Positions 54,403-63,297 of a stretch of 64,000 nt of DNA are shown here, piece after piece; position 1 is the first letter of the stretch, and each line of letters opens with the position of its first letter. The stretch is from contig NZ_AP019700.1 of assembly GCF_006738645.1 (NCBI RefSeq), positions 3,764,001 to 3,828,000 on the forward strand. The letters run 5' to 3'. This stretch comes from Stella humosa. Lineage in GTDB: Bacteria; Pseudomonadota; Alphaproteobacteria; ATCC43930; Allostellaceae. Made by a program: the position numbers and the translations under genes. Under the pieces are notes generated by a model. The model was not told the origin of the DNA, made no database searches, and worked only from the letters and a program-made list of their open reading frames with translations.

Positions 54403-54864
54403 TCAGGATTCCGCGAAGAGGGCTGCGGGGGAGACACCCGGGTCGGCCGGCCGGTCGAGCTGGAAGACGCCGCTCGCCCGCATGACGATATCATCGCGGC
54501 CGGTACGCAGCAGGCATTGCGCAAAGCCGGTGCGCCGCCCCTGGCGCAGCACCTCCACCCGCCCCCAAACCAGCCGGCCCTGCGGCGCGGGCGCCAGGAA
54601 ATCGGCCGTCATGCCGATCGTCGGCACGAAGCGGTCCTCGCCCAGCCGGTCGCCAAGCCCGAAGCCCATGACCACGTCGGCCAGCGTCATCAACATGCCG
54701 CCATGGCAGGCGCCAACCGGGTTGCAATGGTGGGCGCCGACCCGGAAGCCCATGGCGAGGCCGTCCGGCTCGCGTCGCCACAGCAACGGCCCGACGGCGG
54801 CGAGGAACCCCCCGCCGGCCGCCAGCGGCCGCCAGCCCTCATCGGCATGCGGAGCATCAGTCAC
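54403..54864 (-). CDS. PaaI-type hotdog thioesterase
   Basis: Acyl-CoA thioesterase of 153 residues with the hotdog motif [20 protein letters not shown] (Asn/Gly/Asp catalytic set) and a second half ([34 protein letters not shown]). It starts with GTG 54864, 8 bases inside the preceding hydratase gene; an ATG at 54857 is out of frame. A thioesterase can free CoA from dead-end aryl- or acyl-CoA. Confidence 0.85.
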   Translation of the reverse strand: MTDAPHADEGWRPLAAGGGFLAAVGPLLWRREPDGLAMGFRVGAHHCNPVGACHGGMLMTLADVVMGFGLGDRLGEDRFVPTIGMTADFLAPAPQGRLVWGRVEVLRQGRRTGFAQCLLRTGRDDIVMRASGVFQLDRPADPGVSPAALFAES

Positions 54865-55705
54865 CCTGGAAGACAGGGCGTTCCTTGGCGACAAAGGCGC
54901 GATAGGCGCGGCCATAGTCCTGCGTCTGCATGCAGATCGCCTGGGCCTGGGCCTCGGCCTCGATCGCGTCGTCGATGGTCATGCTCCATTCCTGGTGGAT
55001 GCAGCGCTTGGTCATGGCATGGGCGAAGGTCGGCCCGGCAGCCAGCGAGGTGGCGAGCTTGGTTGCCTCGGCCAGCACCTGGTCGCCGGCCACCAGGCGG
55101 TTGTAGAAGCCCCAGCGCTCGGCCTCGGCGCCATCCATGGCGCGGCCGGTGTAGAGCAACTCGGCCGCCCGGCCGGACCCGATGATCCGAGGCAGGATGT
55201 TGCACGCCCCCATGTCCGCCCCCGCCAGCCCGACGCGCACGAACAGGAACGCCACCTTGCTCTCGGGCGTGCCGACGCGCAGGTCGGATGCCATGGCGAT
55301 GATGGCGCCCGCACCCGCGCAGATGCCGTCGATGGCGGCCACGATCGTCTGCGGGCAGGCGCGCATCGCCTTCACCAGGTCGCCGGTCATGCGGGTGAAG
55401 TCCAGCAGGCCGCGCATGTCGCCCGCCTCCTGCATGCGGACCAGCGGGCCGATGATCTCATGCACGTCGCCGCCCGAGCAGAAATTGCCGCCGGCGCCGG
55501 TGACGACGACCGTCTTCACGTTGTCGGCGTAGGCCAGTTCGCGGAAGGTGTCGCGCAGTTCGGCATAGGATTCGAACGTCAGCGGGTTCTTCCGCTCCGG
55601 CCGGTTCAGCGTGATGGTGGCGACCTTGCCGTCCAGGGACCACAGGAAGTGCTTGGGCTGGTAGGTGGCGAAGTCGATGCGGTTGCTGTCGAAGGCGAGC
55701 GCCAT
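54857..55705 (-). CDS. Enoyl-CoA hydratase-family protein, non-canonical
   Basis: Crotonase-fold enzyme of 282 residues: [56 protein letters not shown] (oxyanion hole) and [20 protein letters not shown] in place of the usual PGAGGT segment, with no PE glutamate. This subgroup (HFLW-DGK start, [10 protein letters not shown]) often lies in aryl-CoA gene sets beside SDR, thioesterase, acyl-CoA dehydrogenase and RidA genes. It may be a hydratase or ring hydrolase. Start ATG 55705. Confidence 0.87.
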   Translation of the reverse strand: MALAFDSNRIDFATYQPKHFLWSLDGKVATITLNRPERKNPLTFESYAELRDTFRELAYADNVKTVVVTGAGGNFCSGGDVHEIIGPLVRMQEAGDMRGLLDFTRMTGDLVKAMRACPQTIVAAIDGICAGAGAIIAMASDLRVGTPESKVAFLFVRVGLAGADMGACNILPRIIGSGRAAELLYTGRAMDGAEAERWGFYNRLVAGDQVLAEATKLATSLAAGPTFAHAMTKRCIHQEWSMTIDDAIEAEAQAQAICMQTQDYGRAYRAFVAKERPVFQGD

Positions 55706-55736
55706 GGCGGGTCCTTGAAGATTGGGCGGTGTCGGA

Positions 55737-56486
55737 TCAGTCGACCATCGTCAGGCCGCCGCTGACGCTCAGCACTTGGCCCGTGATGTAGTCGGAGCGG
55801 CGGCCGAGGAAGAAGGTCACGGCCTCGCCGATCTCCTCGGGCTGGGCGATCCGGCGGAAGGGGATGGCGCGGGTCAGCGCGTCGCGCATCTTCTCGGGCT
55901 GGGCCTGGAACAGCGGGGTATCGGTCGGCCCCGGGCAGACGCAGTTGACGTTGATCTTGTGCCGCGCCATCTCGCGCGCCAGCGACTTGGTGAAGGCGAT
56001 GAGGCCGCCCTTGGCCGCGGCATAGACCGTCTCGCCCATGCTGCCGACGCGGCCGGCATCGCTCGCCACATGCACGATCTTGCCCTTCTGGGCGGCCATC
56101 ATCGGTTCCAGCACCGCGCGGGTCAGGCGGACGGCACCCATCAGGTTGATCTGGACGACGCGCTCCCACATCTCGGGCGTATTGTCGATGAAGGGCTGGA
56201 TGCGGTCCCAGCCGGCGGCGTTCACCAGCCCGTCGACCGGCCCGCCGATGCGGGCATGCACATCGGCTGCGAAGGCGTTGACGCCGGCCGGGTCGGTCAG
56301 GTCGAGCGGGATGTACTCGAACTTCACCCCCTGCTCGGCCGCCATCGCCTCGGTCTTGCGGCCGCCCTCCTGGTCGATGTCGCCACCGAACACGCGCGCA
56401 CCCTCGCGCCCCAGCAGCAGCGCTGTCGCCCGGCCGATGCCCGACGAGGCGCCGGTGACGACGACGTTCTTGCCTGCCATTTCCAT
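55737..56486 (-). CDS. SDR resembling BadH (2-hydroxycyclohexanecarboxyl-CoA dehydrogenase)
   Basis: Classical SDR of 249 residues: [28 protein letters not shown], Ser in [14 protein letters not shown] with YAAAK, then [13 protein letters not shown] and [14 protein letters not shown]. The WD/KPF-like turn, the ASDAxRVGSxGE stretch and the SVSGGLTM end agree with what I recall of BadH from Rhodopseudomonas, in benzoyl-CoA/cyclohexanecarboxylate degradation. That is recognition from memory, not an alignment. Start ATG 56486, 5 bases after the next hydratase. Confidence 0.82.
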   Translation of the reverse strand: MEMAGKNVVVTGASSGIGRATALLLGREGARVFGGDIDQEGGRKTEAMAAEQGVKFEYIPLDLTDPAGVNAFAADVHARIGGPVDGLVNAAGWDRIQPFIDNTPEMWERVVQINLMGAVRLTRAVLEPMMAAQKGKIVHVASDAGRVGSMGETVYAAAKGGLIAFTKSLAREMARHKINVNCVCPGPTDTPLFQAQPEKMRDALTRAIPFRRIAQPEEIGEAVTFFLGRRSDYITGQVLSVSGGLTMVD

Positions 56487-56491
56487 CTGTC

Positions 56492-57250
56492 TCAGCCCTT
56501 CCGGTCGAGGAAGCGGGCGACCAGCGCCCGCGTTTCGGTCGTTTCCAAGAGTGCGGCCCCGCCCGACACCTCGCGGGCGAAGCCGTCGACGGCCGGGTCC
56601 AGCGCTGCCGCGATGCAGGCGCGCGCCTCGGCCATCGCATGCGGCGGCAGGTCGGCCAGGCGGCGCGCAATGGCGCCGGCCGCGGCCGGCAGGTCGGCCA
56701 GAGGGGCCGACCATTGCACCAGGCCCAGACGTTCGGCGGTCGCCCCGTCCACGGTCTCCGCCCCCAGAATCAGGCGCTCGGCCACCGCACGGCCGACCAG
56801 GCGGGTCAGGCGCTGGGTGCCGCCGGCGCCCGGCAGTAGGCCGAGGCGCACTTCCGGCAGGCCAAGCTGGATCTCGTGCGCGGCGATGCGGAAGGTACAG
56901 GCGAGCGCCAGCTCGAAGCCGCCGCCCATGGCATGGCCGCCGATCTCCGCCAGGGACGGGCGCGGCAGGTCCTCGATGCGCTGGAACAGCACCTGCATCG
57001 CCCGCACGCCGACCTGGAAGGCGGCCCGCCCCTCGGGCGATCCATATTGCGCGCGCATGTCCTTCAGGTCGGCCCCGGCCGAGAACAGCCGCAGGGCCGA
57101 GCGGACATGCAGCAGGTTCCAGTCGTCGCGCGCCGCCAGCTCGTCCAGCCGGGCGTGGAAACCTGCGACCCAGGCCGCATTGATGGCGTTGGCGGGCGGG
57201 CGGTCGAGAGTCAGCGTGGCGACGCGGTCGGCTATCTCCAGATGCTGCAT
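56492..57250 (-). CDS. Enoyl-CoA hydratase
   Basis: Crotonase-fold enzyme of 252 residues with full catalytic set: LRLFSAGADLKDM, GGHAMGGGFELALACTFRIA and LPEVRLGLLPGAGGTQRLTR (Glu in PE, then the GAGGT loop). It should add water to a 2,3-enoyl-CoA; in a cyclohexanecarboxylate-type route it would fill the BadK role. Sixth base after the quinone oxidoreductase-like gene. Confidence 0.9.
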   Translation of the reverse strand: MQHLEIADRVATLTLDRPPANAINAAWVAGFHARLDELAARDDWNLLHVRSALRLFSAGADLKDMRAQYGSPEGRAAFQVGVRAMQVLFQRIEDLPRPSLAEIGGHAMGGGFELALACTFRIAAHEIQLGLPEVRLGLLPGAGGTQRLTRLVGRAVAERLILGAETVDGATAERLGLVQWSAPLADLPAAAGAIARRLADLPPHAMAEARACIAAALDPAVDGFAREVSGGAALLETTETRALVARFLDRKG

Positions 57251-57256
57251 CGTCCC

Positions 57257-58270
57257 CTACTCCGCCCCGGCGGCGCGACCGGCATCGGTCACCAGCACCA
57301 GCTTGCCCTCGACCCGGCGGCCGGCGATCTCGGCCAGGGCATCGGCTGCGCGCTCCAGCGGGAAGGTCGCCATCACCGGCGGGTCGAGCCGGCCGGCCGC
57401 GGCCATGGCGAACATTTCCGCCTGCGCCCTGGCGACCCGCGCGGGGTCGCGGTCGCGATAGTCGCTCCAATGGATGCCGGTGACGGTGATGTGCTTGATC
57501 AGCAGGTAGTTGGCCTTCACCGACGGGATCGCCCCGGCGGTAAAGCCGACGACGACCAGCCGCCCGTCCCAGGCCATCGCCCGCAAGGCCGCCTCGAACA
57601 CCGGCCCGCCAACCGGGTCAATGACGACATCAGCGCCGTGCCCATCGGTCGCTTCATGGACCGCGCGGCGCAGCCCGTCGCGCAGGTCGGCCATGCCGAG
57701 GTCGACCACCGCGTCGGCGCCGTGGCGGCGCACGAAATCGGCCTTGGCCATGGTGGTGAGGCCGGCCACGACGCGCGCACCCATGGCCTTGGCCAGTTCG
57801 ACCGCAGCGATGCCGACGCCGCCCGCCGCCCCCGTCACCAGCACCCATTCGCCGGGCCGCAAGCGGGCGCGATCGGTGAGCGAGAACCAGGAGGTCTGGT
57901 AGACCAGCCCCATGCCGGCCGCGCGCACGGTCGAGAGGCCGGCCGGCACCGGGTAGCAATGGGCGGCCGGAATGGCGGCCAGTTCGGCGAAGGCGCCGGA
58001 TTCCACCTGGGCCGCCACCCGGTCGCCAACCCGGAATCCGGTCACGCCGGCCCCGAGCGCACGGACCACGCCCGCCAGTTCCTTGCCCGGCGCGAAGGGC
58101 AGCGGCGGCAGGGTCTGGTAGGTGCCGCCGATCACCAGCAGGTCGGGGAAGTTGAGGCCGATGGCGTGGATCTCGACCAGCAGTTCGCCCGCCGCCGGCA
58201 CGGGGTCGGGCAGGTCGCGGAGAACCATCTCATCCGGCTGGCCGAACTTCTCGACGAGGAGGGCCTTCAT
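57257..58270 (-). CDS. NADPH:quinone oxidoreductase-type zinc-free MDR
   Basis: Medium-chain reductase of 337 residues: MKALLVEKFGQPDEMVLRDLPDP, PFAPGKELAGVVRALGAGVT, cofactor loop VTGAAGGVGIAAVELAKAMGA and HGADVVIDPVGGPVFEAALRAM. Lacks the zinc ligands of alcohol dehydrogenases. Homologues reduce quinones, enones or enoyl-CoA (crotonyl-CoA reductase-like). Located between two CoA-ester genes, reduction of an enoyl intermediate is possible. Confidence 0.88.
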   Translation of the reverse strand: MKALLVEKFGQPDEMVLRDLPDPVPAAGELLVEIHAIGLNFPDLLVIGGTYQTLPPLPFAPGKELAGVVRALGAGVTGFRVGDRVAAQVESGAFAELAAIPAAHCYPVPAGLSTVRAAGMGLVYQTSWFSLTDRARLRPGEWVLVTGAAGGVGIAAVELAKAMGARVVAGLTTMAKADFVRRHGADAVVDLGMADLRDGLRRAVHEATDGHGADVVIDPVGGPVFEAALRAMAWDGRLVVVGFTAGAIPSVKANYLLIKHITVTGIHWSDYRDRDPARVARAQAEMFAMAAAGRLDPPVMATFPLERAADALAEIAGRRVEGKLVLVTDAGRAAGAE

Positions 58271-58280
58271 GAACCGTCCC

Positions 58281-59417
58281 TCAATGGCCGGTCAGCGCGC
58301 GGTTGATGACCAGGCGCTGGATGTCGTTGGTGCCCTCGTAGATCATCGCCACGCGGACGTCGCGATAGATGCGCTCGACCCCCATGTCAGCCATGTATCC
58401 GGCGCCGCCGAAGGTCTGGATGGCGTCGCGGCAGATACGCTCGGCCGCCTCGGACGCGAACAGCTTGGCCATCGAGGCCTCGACCAGGCAGGGCTGGCCG
58501 GCACTTTTCAGGGCGGCGGCATGGAGGACGAGCTGCTCGGCGGCGGCCAGGTGCGTCGCCATGTCGGCCAGCCGGAAGCCGACGGCCTGGTGGGCGGCGA
58601 TCGGCTTGCCGAAGGTGACGCGCTCCTTGGCATAGGCGACCGCCAGGTCGAGTGCGGCCCGCGCCATACCGACCGACTGGGCGGCAATACCGATGCGCCC
58701 ACCCTCGAGGTTGGCCAGCGCGATACGATAGCCGCCACCCTCGGCACCCAGCAGCGCGTCGGCATCGACCTCGACCCCGTCCAGGATGATCTCGCAGGTG
58801 TCGGACGCCGACTGGCCCATCTTCTTCTCGACCCGGCCGACCCGGTAGCCCGGATTGTCGGTCGGCACCAGGAAGCCGGACAGGCCGCGCTTGCCCTGGT
58901 CGGGGTCGGTCACGGCGAAGACGATCGCCATGTCGGCCGTCGAGCCCGAGGTGATGTACTGCTTGACGCCGCTGATCTTCCAGCCGCCGTTGGTGCGCAC
59001 CGCTCGGGTCCGGATCGCGCCCGCATCCGACCCGCCCTGCGGCTCGGTCAGGCAGAAGGCGACGAGCAGCTCGCCCCTGGCCATCGGCCTGAGCCAGCGT
59101 TCCTTCTGCGCGGGCGTGCCATGGTCCAGCAGCGGCATGCAGCCGACCGAATTGTGCCCGCTCATCATCGTCGAGACCGCGCCGTTGCCGGCCGCGATCT
59201 CGATCAGCGCCAGGGCATAGGCGATATAGTCGGCCCCAGACCCGCCCCACTCCTCGGGCACCGTCATGCCGAGCAGGCCGAGCCGCCCCATCTCCCCCAG
59301 GACCGCGCGCGGCACGGCGCGCGCCTCTTCCCAGGCAGCAGCATTGGGCGCCAGTGCGGCCTGCGCGAAGGACCGCGCCATGTCGCGGACGAGCAGATGC
59401 TCTTCGGCCAGGATCAA
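58281..59417 (-). CDS. Acyl-CoA dehydrogenase (first gene of the catabolic operon)
   Basis: FAD enzyme of 378 residues: AFCLTEPQGGSDAGAIRTRA and GVKQYITSGSTADMAIVFAV (FAD/substrate loops), and YRDVRVAMIYEGTNDIQRLVINRAL with the catalytic Glu. Start is TTG 59417, 6-7 bases after GGGGGAGGAACCC; this gives the normal family opening (ILAEEHLLVRDM) and length, whereas a longer frame would run through the operator. In an alicyclic acid route this would be an AliB-type cyclohexanecarboxyl-CoA dehydrogenase. Heads 14 closely spaced genes down to 47.7 kb. Confidence 0.92.
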   Translation of the reverse strand: MILAEEHLLVRDMARSFAQAALAPNAAAWEEARAVPRAVLGEMGRLGLLGMTVPEEWGGSGADYIAYALALIEIAAGNGAVSTMMSGHNSVGCMPLLDHGTPAQKERWLRPMARGELLVAFCLTEPQGGSDAGAIRTRAVRTNGGWKISGVKQYITSGSTADMAIVFAVTDPDQGKRGLSGFLVPTDNPGYRVGRVEKKMGQSASDTCEIILDGVEVDADALLGAEGGGYRIALANLEGGRIGIAAQSVGMARAALDLAVAYAKERVTFGKPIAAHQAVGFRLADMATHLAAAEQLVLHAAALKSAGQPCLVEASMAKLFASEAAERICRDAIQTFGGAGYMADMGVERIYRDVRVAMIYEGTNDIQRLVINRALTGH

Positions 59418-59442
59418 GGGTTCCTCCCCCTCACGCGATCTA

Positions 59443-59460
59443 TGAATGATCGTTCGTTCA
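59443..59460. promoter_or_regulatory. TetR-type operator upstream of the catabolic operon
   Basis: TGAATGA-N4-TCGTTCA, an imperfect inverted repeat with the same half-sites and 4-base spacer as the liv operator. It sits just downstream of the predicted -10, overlapping the likely transcription start, 25 bases before the TTG start. Suggests shared repression of both operons. Confidence 0.7.
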
Positions 59461-59468
59461 GTTGCCGG

Positions 59469-59498
59469 ATGATGGTCGCCGGGGCGGTCGGTTGTCAA
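59469..59498 (-). promoter_or_regulatory. Predicted sigma-70 promoter of the 14-gene catabolic operon
   Basis: TTGACA (59498-59493, perfect), an 18-base spacer and CATCAT (59474-59469), the same design as at the liv promoter. The operator begins 9 bases downstream. Confidence 0.5.
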
Positions 59499-59555
59499 TA
59501 TCCGGCGCGGGCTGGCATGCTGCCGCCCTGACCGAACCGACTGGATAGCGAACCC

Positions 59556-59786
59556 GTGAGTCTGATCCAGAACGAACAGGCGAAACTGACCGGGACCTTC
59601 CTGAACGGGACGGCCATCGCCGCTCTGGTGGCCGGCACGATCGCGCCGTTCGCGTCACTTCTCTATGGAGTGAACCCACCGGTGGCCTCACCGGTCGGCG
59701 TTGTAGCCAGCGCCGGTACTTTGATTCTGGTCGGAGTAGCCTTACATATTCTCGCAAGAAGCTTGCTGCGGAAACTAAAGCAATGA
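59556..59786 (+). CDS. Small two-helix membrane protein, uncharacterised
   Basis: Not recognised beyond a family of short membrane proteins in Alphaproteobacteria. It has 76 residues, GTG start at 59556, and two hydrophobic segments (GTAIAALVAGTIAPFASLLYG and GVVASAGTLILVGVALHILA), ending in a basic RSLLRKLKQ tail. Its 3' end is visibly less GC-rich than its surroundings, which hints at foreign or recently acquired origin. A 31-residue gene overlaps its stop. It stands between the catabolic operon promoter and benE. Confidence 0.6.
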   Translation: MSLIQNEQAKLTGTFLNGTAIAALVAGTIAPFASLLYGVNPPVASPVGVVASAGTLILVGVALHILARSLLRKLKQ

Positions 59787-59878
59787 CGGCATTTGAGGCT
59801 ATCGCGCTATTCGGCATGCCGCTGGTGCTGCTGGCGGTTGGCGTCGGCATGTACCTCTTCGCTTGGCGTCAGCGCTAG
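59783..59878 (+). CDS. 31-residue single-helix membrane protein coupled to the preceding gene
   Basis: ATG 59783 overlaps the stop of the 76-residue gene by 4 bases (ATGA). The product begins MTAFEAIALFGMPLVLLAVG and continues VGMYLFAWRQR: one membrane helix with a short basic tail. Such coupling of two tiny membrane proteins suggests a two-part unit (small transport subunit, or a type I toxin-like or regulatory peptide). It is short enough that chance cannot be excluded. Confidence 0.5.
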   Translation: MTAFEAIALFGMPLVLLAVGVGMYLFAWRQR

Positions 59879-59980
59879 CCATCGCCCGCGGGCACCGCGC
59901 CACCTGTCGGAATTGACGGTGCTGGAAGGACCCAGCCGGCACTCGCGCTCGATTGCGCTCCGAGACTACTGTCGGGGTCC

Positions 59981-61156
59981 ATGCTCCGCACCTTCTCCCT
60001 CCAGGCCGCGACCGCCGGCACGCTGGCGGCCTTCGTCGGCTTCGCAAGCTCGTTCGCGGTCCTGATCCAGGGCTTCATGGTGGCGGGTGCCTCGCGGGTC
60101 GAGGCGGCCTCGGGGCTGATGGCCGTCTGCGTGCTGATGGGGCTGGGGGCGGTCGTCGTGGCCCTGCGCACGCGGATGCCGATTTCAGTCGCATGGTCGA
60201 CCCCAGGCGCGGTGCTGCTGATTGCATCCGGGCCTATCGAGGGCGGATTTCCCGTCGCCGTCGGCGCCTTCGTCGTGGCCGGCGTGCTGGTGGTGCTGGC
60301 CGGGCTCTACCGGCCGCTCGGGCGGTGGGTGGCCTCGATCCCGGCACCGCTCGCCAACGCCATGCTGGCCGGCGTGCTGCTGAACCTGTGCCTGGCGCCG
60401 GTGCGCGCGGTGGGCGAGGCGCCGGTGGCCGCCCTCGTCATCATCGCCGCCTGGGCGCTGGTCGGCCGGGTCCGGCGGTTGCTGGCGGTGCCGGCGGCCG
60501 TGGTCGTGGCCGCGATCGTGATTGCCGCCACCACCGAGATCGACGCCGGCACCCTCGGTTCCCTGTGGCCGCAGCCGGCCCTGGTGCTGCCGGAGTTCCG
60601 CCTGGCGGCTGCCATCGGCATCGGCGTGCCGCTGTTCGTCGTCACCATGGCGTCCCAGAACATCCCCGGCATCGCCGTCCTCAACCTCTACGGTTATCGC
60701 CCCGACGCCAGCGCCCTGTTTCGGCTGACTGGTTTCCTCAGCCTGGTGGCCACGCCGTTCGGCGGCCATGCCATCAACCTGGCGGCGATCACGGCCGCCA
60801 TCTGCGCCGGCGACGACGCCCACCCTGACCCGGCGCGGCGCTACTGGTCGGCCGTGGTCGGCGGCATCGTCTATGTGCTGCTGGGGCTGGGCGCGGGGGC
60901 GGCCGCCGCCTTCATCGGCGCCGCTCCGCCGATCCTGATCGAGGCCGTCGCCGGCCTGGCGCTGCTGGGGCCGCTGGGGGCAGCACTGCTGGGTGCCGTC
61001 TCCGCCCCGACCGGCCGCGAGGCGGCGCTCGTGACCTTCCTGGTCGCGGCCTCCGGCCTCACGGTGCTGGGGATCGGCGGCGCCTTCTGGGGCCTGATCG
61101 CGGGCGGCGCCATGCTGGCGCTGGCGCGCGCCGGCCGGTCGGCCGGGCCGCACTGA
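59981..61156 (+). CDS. benE: BenE-family benzoate/H+ symporter
   Basis: Inner-membrane carrier of 391 residues with about 12 helices. The opening FVGFASSFAVLIQGFMVAGAS, MPISVAWSTPGAVLLIAS, PLFVVTMASQNIPGIAVLNLYGY and ATPFGGHAINLAAITAAICAG are the BenE signatures. It takes up benzoate or a related aromatic acid. It faces away from the catabolic operon, about 0.5 kb from its promoter. No obvious dyad for the TetR regulator lies upstream. Confidence 0.88.
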   Translation: MLRTFSLQAATAGTLAAFVGFASSFAVLIQGFMVAGASRVEAASGLMAVCVLMGLGAVVVALRTRMPISVAWSTPGAVLLIASGPIEGGFPVAVGAFVVAGVLVVLAGLYRPLGRWVASIPAPLANAMLAGVLLNLCLAPVRAVGEAPVAALVIIAAWALVGRVRRLLAVPAAVVVAAIVIAATTEIDAGTLGSLWPQPALVLPEFRLAAAIGIGVPLFVVTMASQNIPGIAVLNLYGYRPDASALFRLTGFLSLVATPFGGHAINLAAITAAICAGDDAHPDPARRYWSAVVGGIVYVLLGLGAGAAAAFIGAAPPILIEAVAGLALLGPLGAALLGAVSAPTGREAALVTFLVAASGLTVLGIGGAFWGLIAGGAMLALARAGRSAGPH

Positions 61157-61180
61157 AACCCGGCGGAACGGGCCGGCGAT

Positions 61181-61612
61181 CTAGGGATTGAACGAGACGA
61201 TCAGGTCCGCCCGCTCGGAATCGACGGCATAGAACGTGACAGAACACAGCGTGCCGGGGGTTCTGTCGGTGCTTTCCGAACTCGATCCCAGGGGGCGCCT
61301 CAGCGTCAGCGTAACGACGCATTCCTTTTCCACCAGCATGTCCAGGCCGTACACCCGGAGCGTAAGCCTCCACAGGCCTGAGGTAGCGTTGGTGTCGAAC
61401 TCCAGGCGCTCGCGGATCGTCGACGCGGCCGGCATTTCCTCGAACGCGAGGCTTCGGCCGGACACATTGACGGCTTCCGACGTGACGAACGCCTTCCGCT
61501 CGCCAGAATTGTTGTTGAGCTCCAGGGCAATGACAGAAGGTCGGTTCTGGGCAATCGACGGCGCCGAGCAGAGCATCGTCGCCGCCATCATGCTGACAAG
61601 CACCTTCCACAT
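61181..61612 (-). CDS. Secreted protein of unknown function
   Basis: Not recognised. 143 residues with a signal peptide (VLVSMMAATMLCSAPSIAQN) and a mature part rich in beta-type sequence (VIALELNNNSGERKAFVTSE, LTLRVYGLDMLVEKECVVTL, CSVTFYAVDS). Two Cys (Cys in KECVV and LCSV) could form a disulfide. Ribosome site GGAGGGGG before ATG 61612. Convergent with benE. Confidence 0.7.
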   Translation of the reverse strand: MWKVLVSMMAATMLCSAPSIAQNRPSVIALELNNNSGERKAFVTSEAVNVSGRSLAFEEMPAASTIRERLEFDTNATSGLWRLTLRVYGLDMLVEKECVVTLTLRRPLGSSSESTDRTPGTLCSVTFYAVDSERADLIVSFNP

Positions 61613-61663
61613 GCCATTCCCCCTCCAGCAAGGAGGCCATCATAGCTCGCCGGCCGGCCCCGC

Positions 61664-63283
61664 CTATGGCAATTGCGCGGCGGAGGGCGGCGGTGCGACA
61701 CGGTCGACAGCAGCCCCGATGCCCTCGCCGCGCAGGACTTCCTTGCGCACCTTCTCGGTCGCCGTCCGCGGCAAGGTTTCCAGCGTCCGCACGAACCTGG
61801 GTACGGCGAACCTGGGCAGGCGCGCGTCGCAATAGGACCAGATCGCCTTCGGGTCGATGGCATGGCCCGGCCGCGGCACGAGGCAGGCCATGATCTCCTC
61901 CTCGCCGTCGCCGATGTCGGACGGCACGCCCACCACGGCCGCCTCCAGCACGTCTTCCTGCTGGATCAGCGCCTGCTCGATCTCCCACGAGGACACGTTC
62001 TCGCCGCGCCGGCGGATGCAGTCGCGCATGCGGTCGACGAAAGAGTACCAGCCATCCTCGGTCGCCTTGAAGGCGTCGCCCGTATGGAACCACAGGTTGC
62101 GAAAGGCCGCCACGGTTGCCTCGGGCATGCCGCAATAGCCCTGCAGGAAGATGCCGGCGCGGGTCGGGCGGACAAGCAGTTCGCCCACCTGCCCCACCGG
62201 CACGGGGTCGTCGGTGGCGGGGTCGGCCACCCGCACCTCGAACCAGTCGGCGATCAGCCGCCCGCACGAGCCCGGCCGCAGCGGCGCCTCCAGCGGCATG
62301 TAGAAAGGGCAGTTGATCTCTGTCGTGCCGTAGAGCTCGACCGGCTTGGCGCCGAAGCGCGCCTGGAAGGGGGCGGCCAGGGCCGGCACCAGGGGCACGG
62401 CGGCCACCGCGCGCAGCCCATGGTCGCGATCCTGGGGCGTCGGGGGCTGCTTCATCAGGAAGCTCATCATGGTGCCGAGCAGGTTGGTCACCGTGACGCC
62501 GTGGCGGCGGATGTCGCCCAGCCAGCCGCTGGCGCTGAAGCGCGGCGCCAGCACCAGGGGCGCCCCCAGCATCAGCGCGCCATAGGCGCCCAGCAGCAGG
62601 GCGTTGGCATGGAAGAGCGGCAGGCAGGTGTAGAGCACGTCGTCGGCCGACATCCGCAGCACGTCGGCATAGACATGGCCGTTCAGGTGCAGGTGGCCGT
62701 GCGGCAGCAGCGGCCCCTTCGACGGCCCGCTGGTGCCCGACGTGAAGAGGATGGCGCCGACATCGCCGACCGCGACCGCCACGTCGACCCCACGGTCGGA
62801 GCCGGCGGCCAGTTCGGCGAAGTCGTGGCGGGCGATCCCGGCCGGCACCCCCACATCGTCCTCGTCCCCGCCATGCACCCACAGATGCTTCAGGTGCGGC
62901 AGGCGCGCGGCCGAGGCGGCGATCGTCGGCACATGGATGGCCGCCGCCACCATGGCCCGGGCGCCGGTCACGTTGGCGATATGCTCCAGGAAGGCGCCCT
63001 TGAAGGCGGTGTTGATCGGCACGAAGACCGCGCCCGCCCGCGCCACCCCGCACCACAGCGCGATGAAGTCGGCCGAGTTCGGCAGCATCGCCAGGACCGG
63101 GTCGCCGCGGCCGACCCCGGCCGCGATCAGCCCGTTGGCGATCCGGGTGGCGGCCCGGTCCATGGCCGCGAAGCCGACCGGCGGGCCGTCGACGGGTCGC
63201 AGATAGTCCCGGTCGCCATACCGCTCGGCCTGGCGGGCCAGCACCCGCCCCAGCACCCAGCCGGAAATATCGGTCGCGGCCAT
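61664..63283 (-). CDS. AMP-forming acyl-CoA ligase (crotonobetaine/carnitine-CoA ligase-like)
   Basis: Ligase of 539 residues: ATP loop ILFTSGTSGPSKG, adenylate motif LYGTTEINCP, FHTGD hinge, CIRRRGENVSSWEIEQA and the C-terminal Lys in PRTATEKVRKEVL. Its opening (VLARQAERYGDRDYL) and the YGTTE motif match the CaiC-like group. It follows a second ligase by 14 bases. Activates a carboxylic acid with CoA; the acid is not identifiable. Confidence 0.88.
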   Translation of the reverse strand: MAATDISGWVLGRVLARQAERYGDRDYLRPVDGPPVGFAAMDRAATRIANGLIAAGVGRGDPVLAMLPNSADFIALWCGVARAGAVFVPINTAFKGAFLEHIANVTGARAMVAAAIHVPTIAASAARLPHLKHLWVHGGDEDDVGVPAGIARHDFAELAAGSDRGVDVAVAVGDVGAILFTSGTSGPSKGPLLPHGHLHLNGHVYADVLRMSADDVLYTCLPLFHANALLLGAYGALMLGAPLVLAPRFSASGWLGDIRRHGVTVTNLLGTMMSFLMKQPPTPQDRDHGLRAVAAVPLVPALAAPFQARFGAKPVELYGTTEINCPFYMPLEAPLRPGSCGRLIADWFEVRVADPATDDPVPVGQVGELLVRPTRAGIFLQGYCGMPEATVAAFRNLWFHTGDAFKATEDGWYSFVDRMRDCIRRRGENVSSWEIEQALIQQEDVLEAAVVGVPSDIGDGEEEIMACLVPRPGHAIDPKAIWSYCDARLPRFAVPRFVRTLETLPRTATEKVRKEVLRGEGIGAAVDRVAPPPSAAQLP

Positions 63284-63297
63284 CGCCGGCCCCCGCC

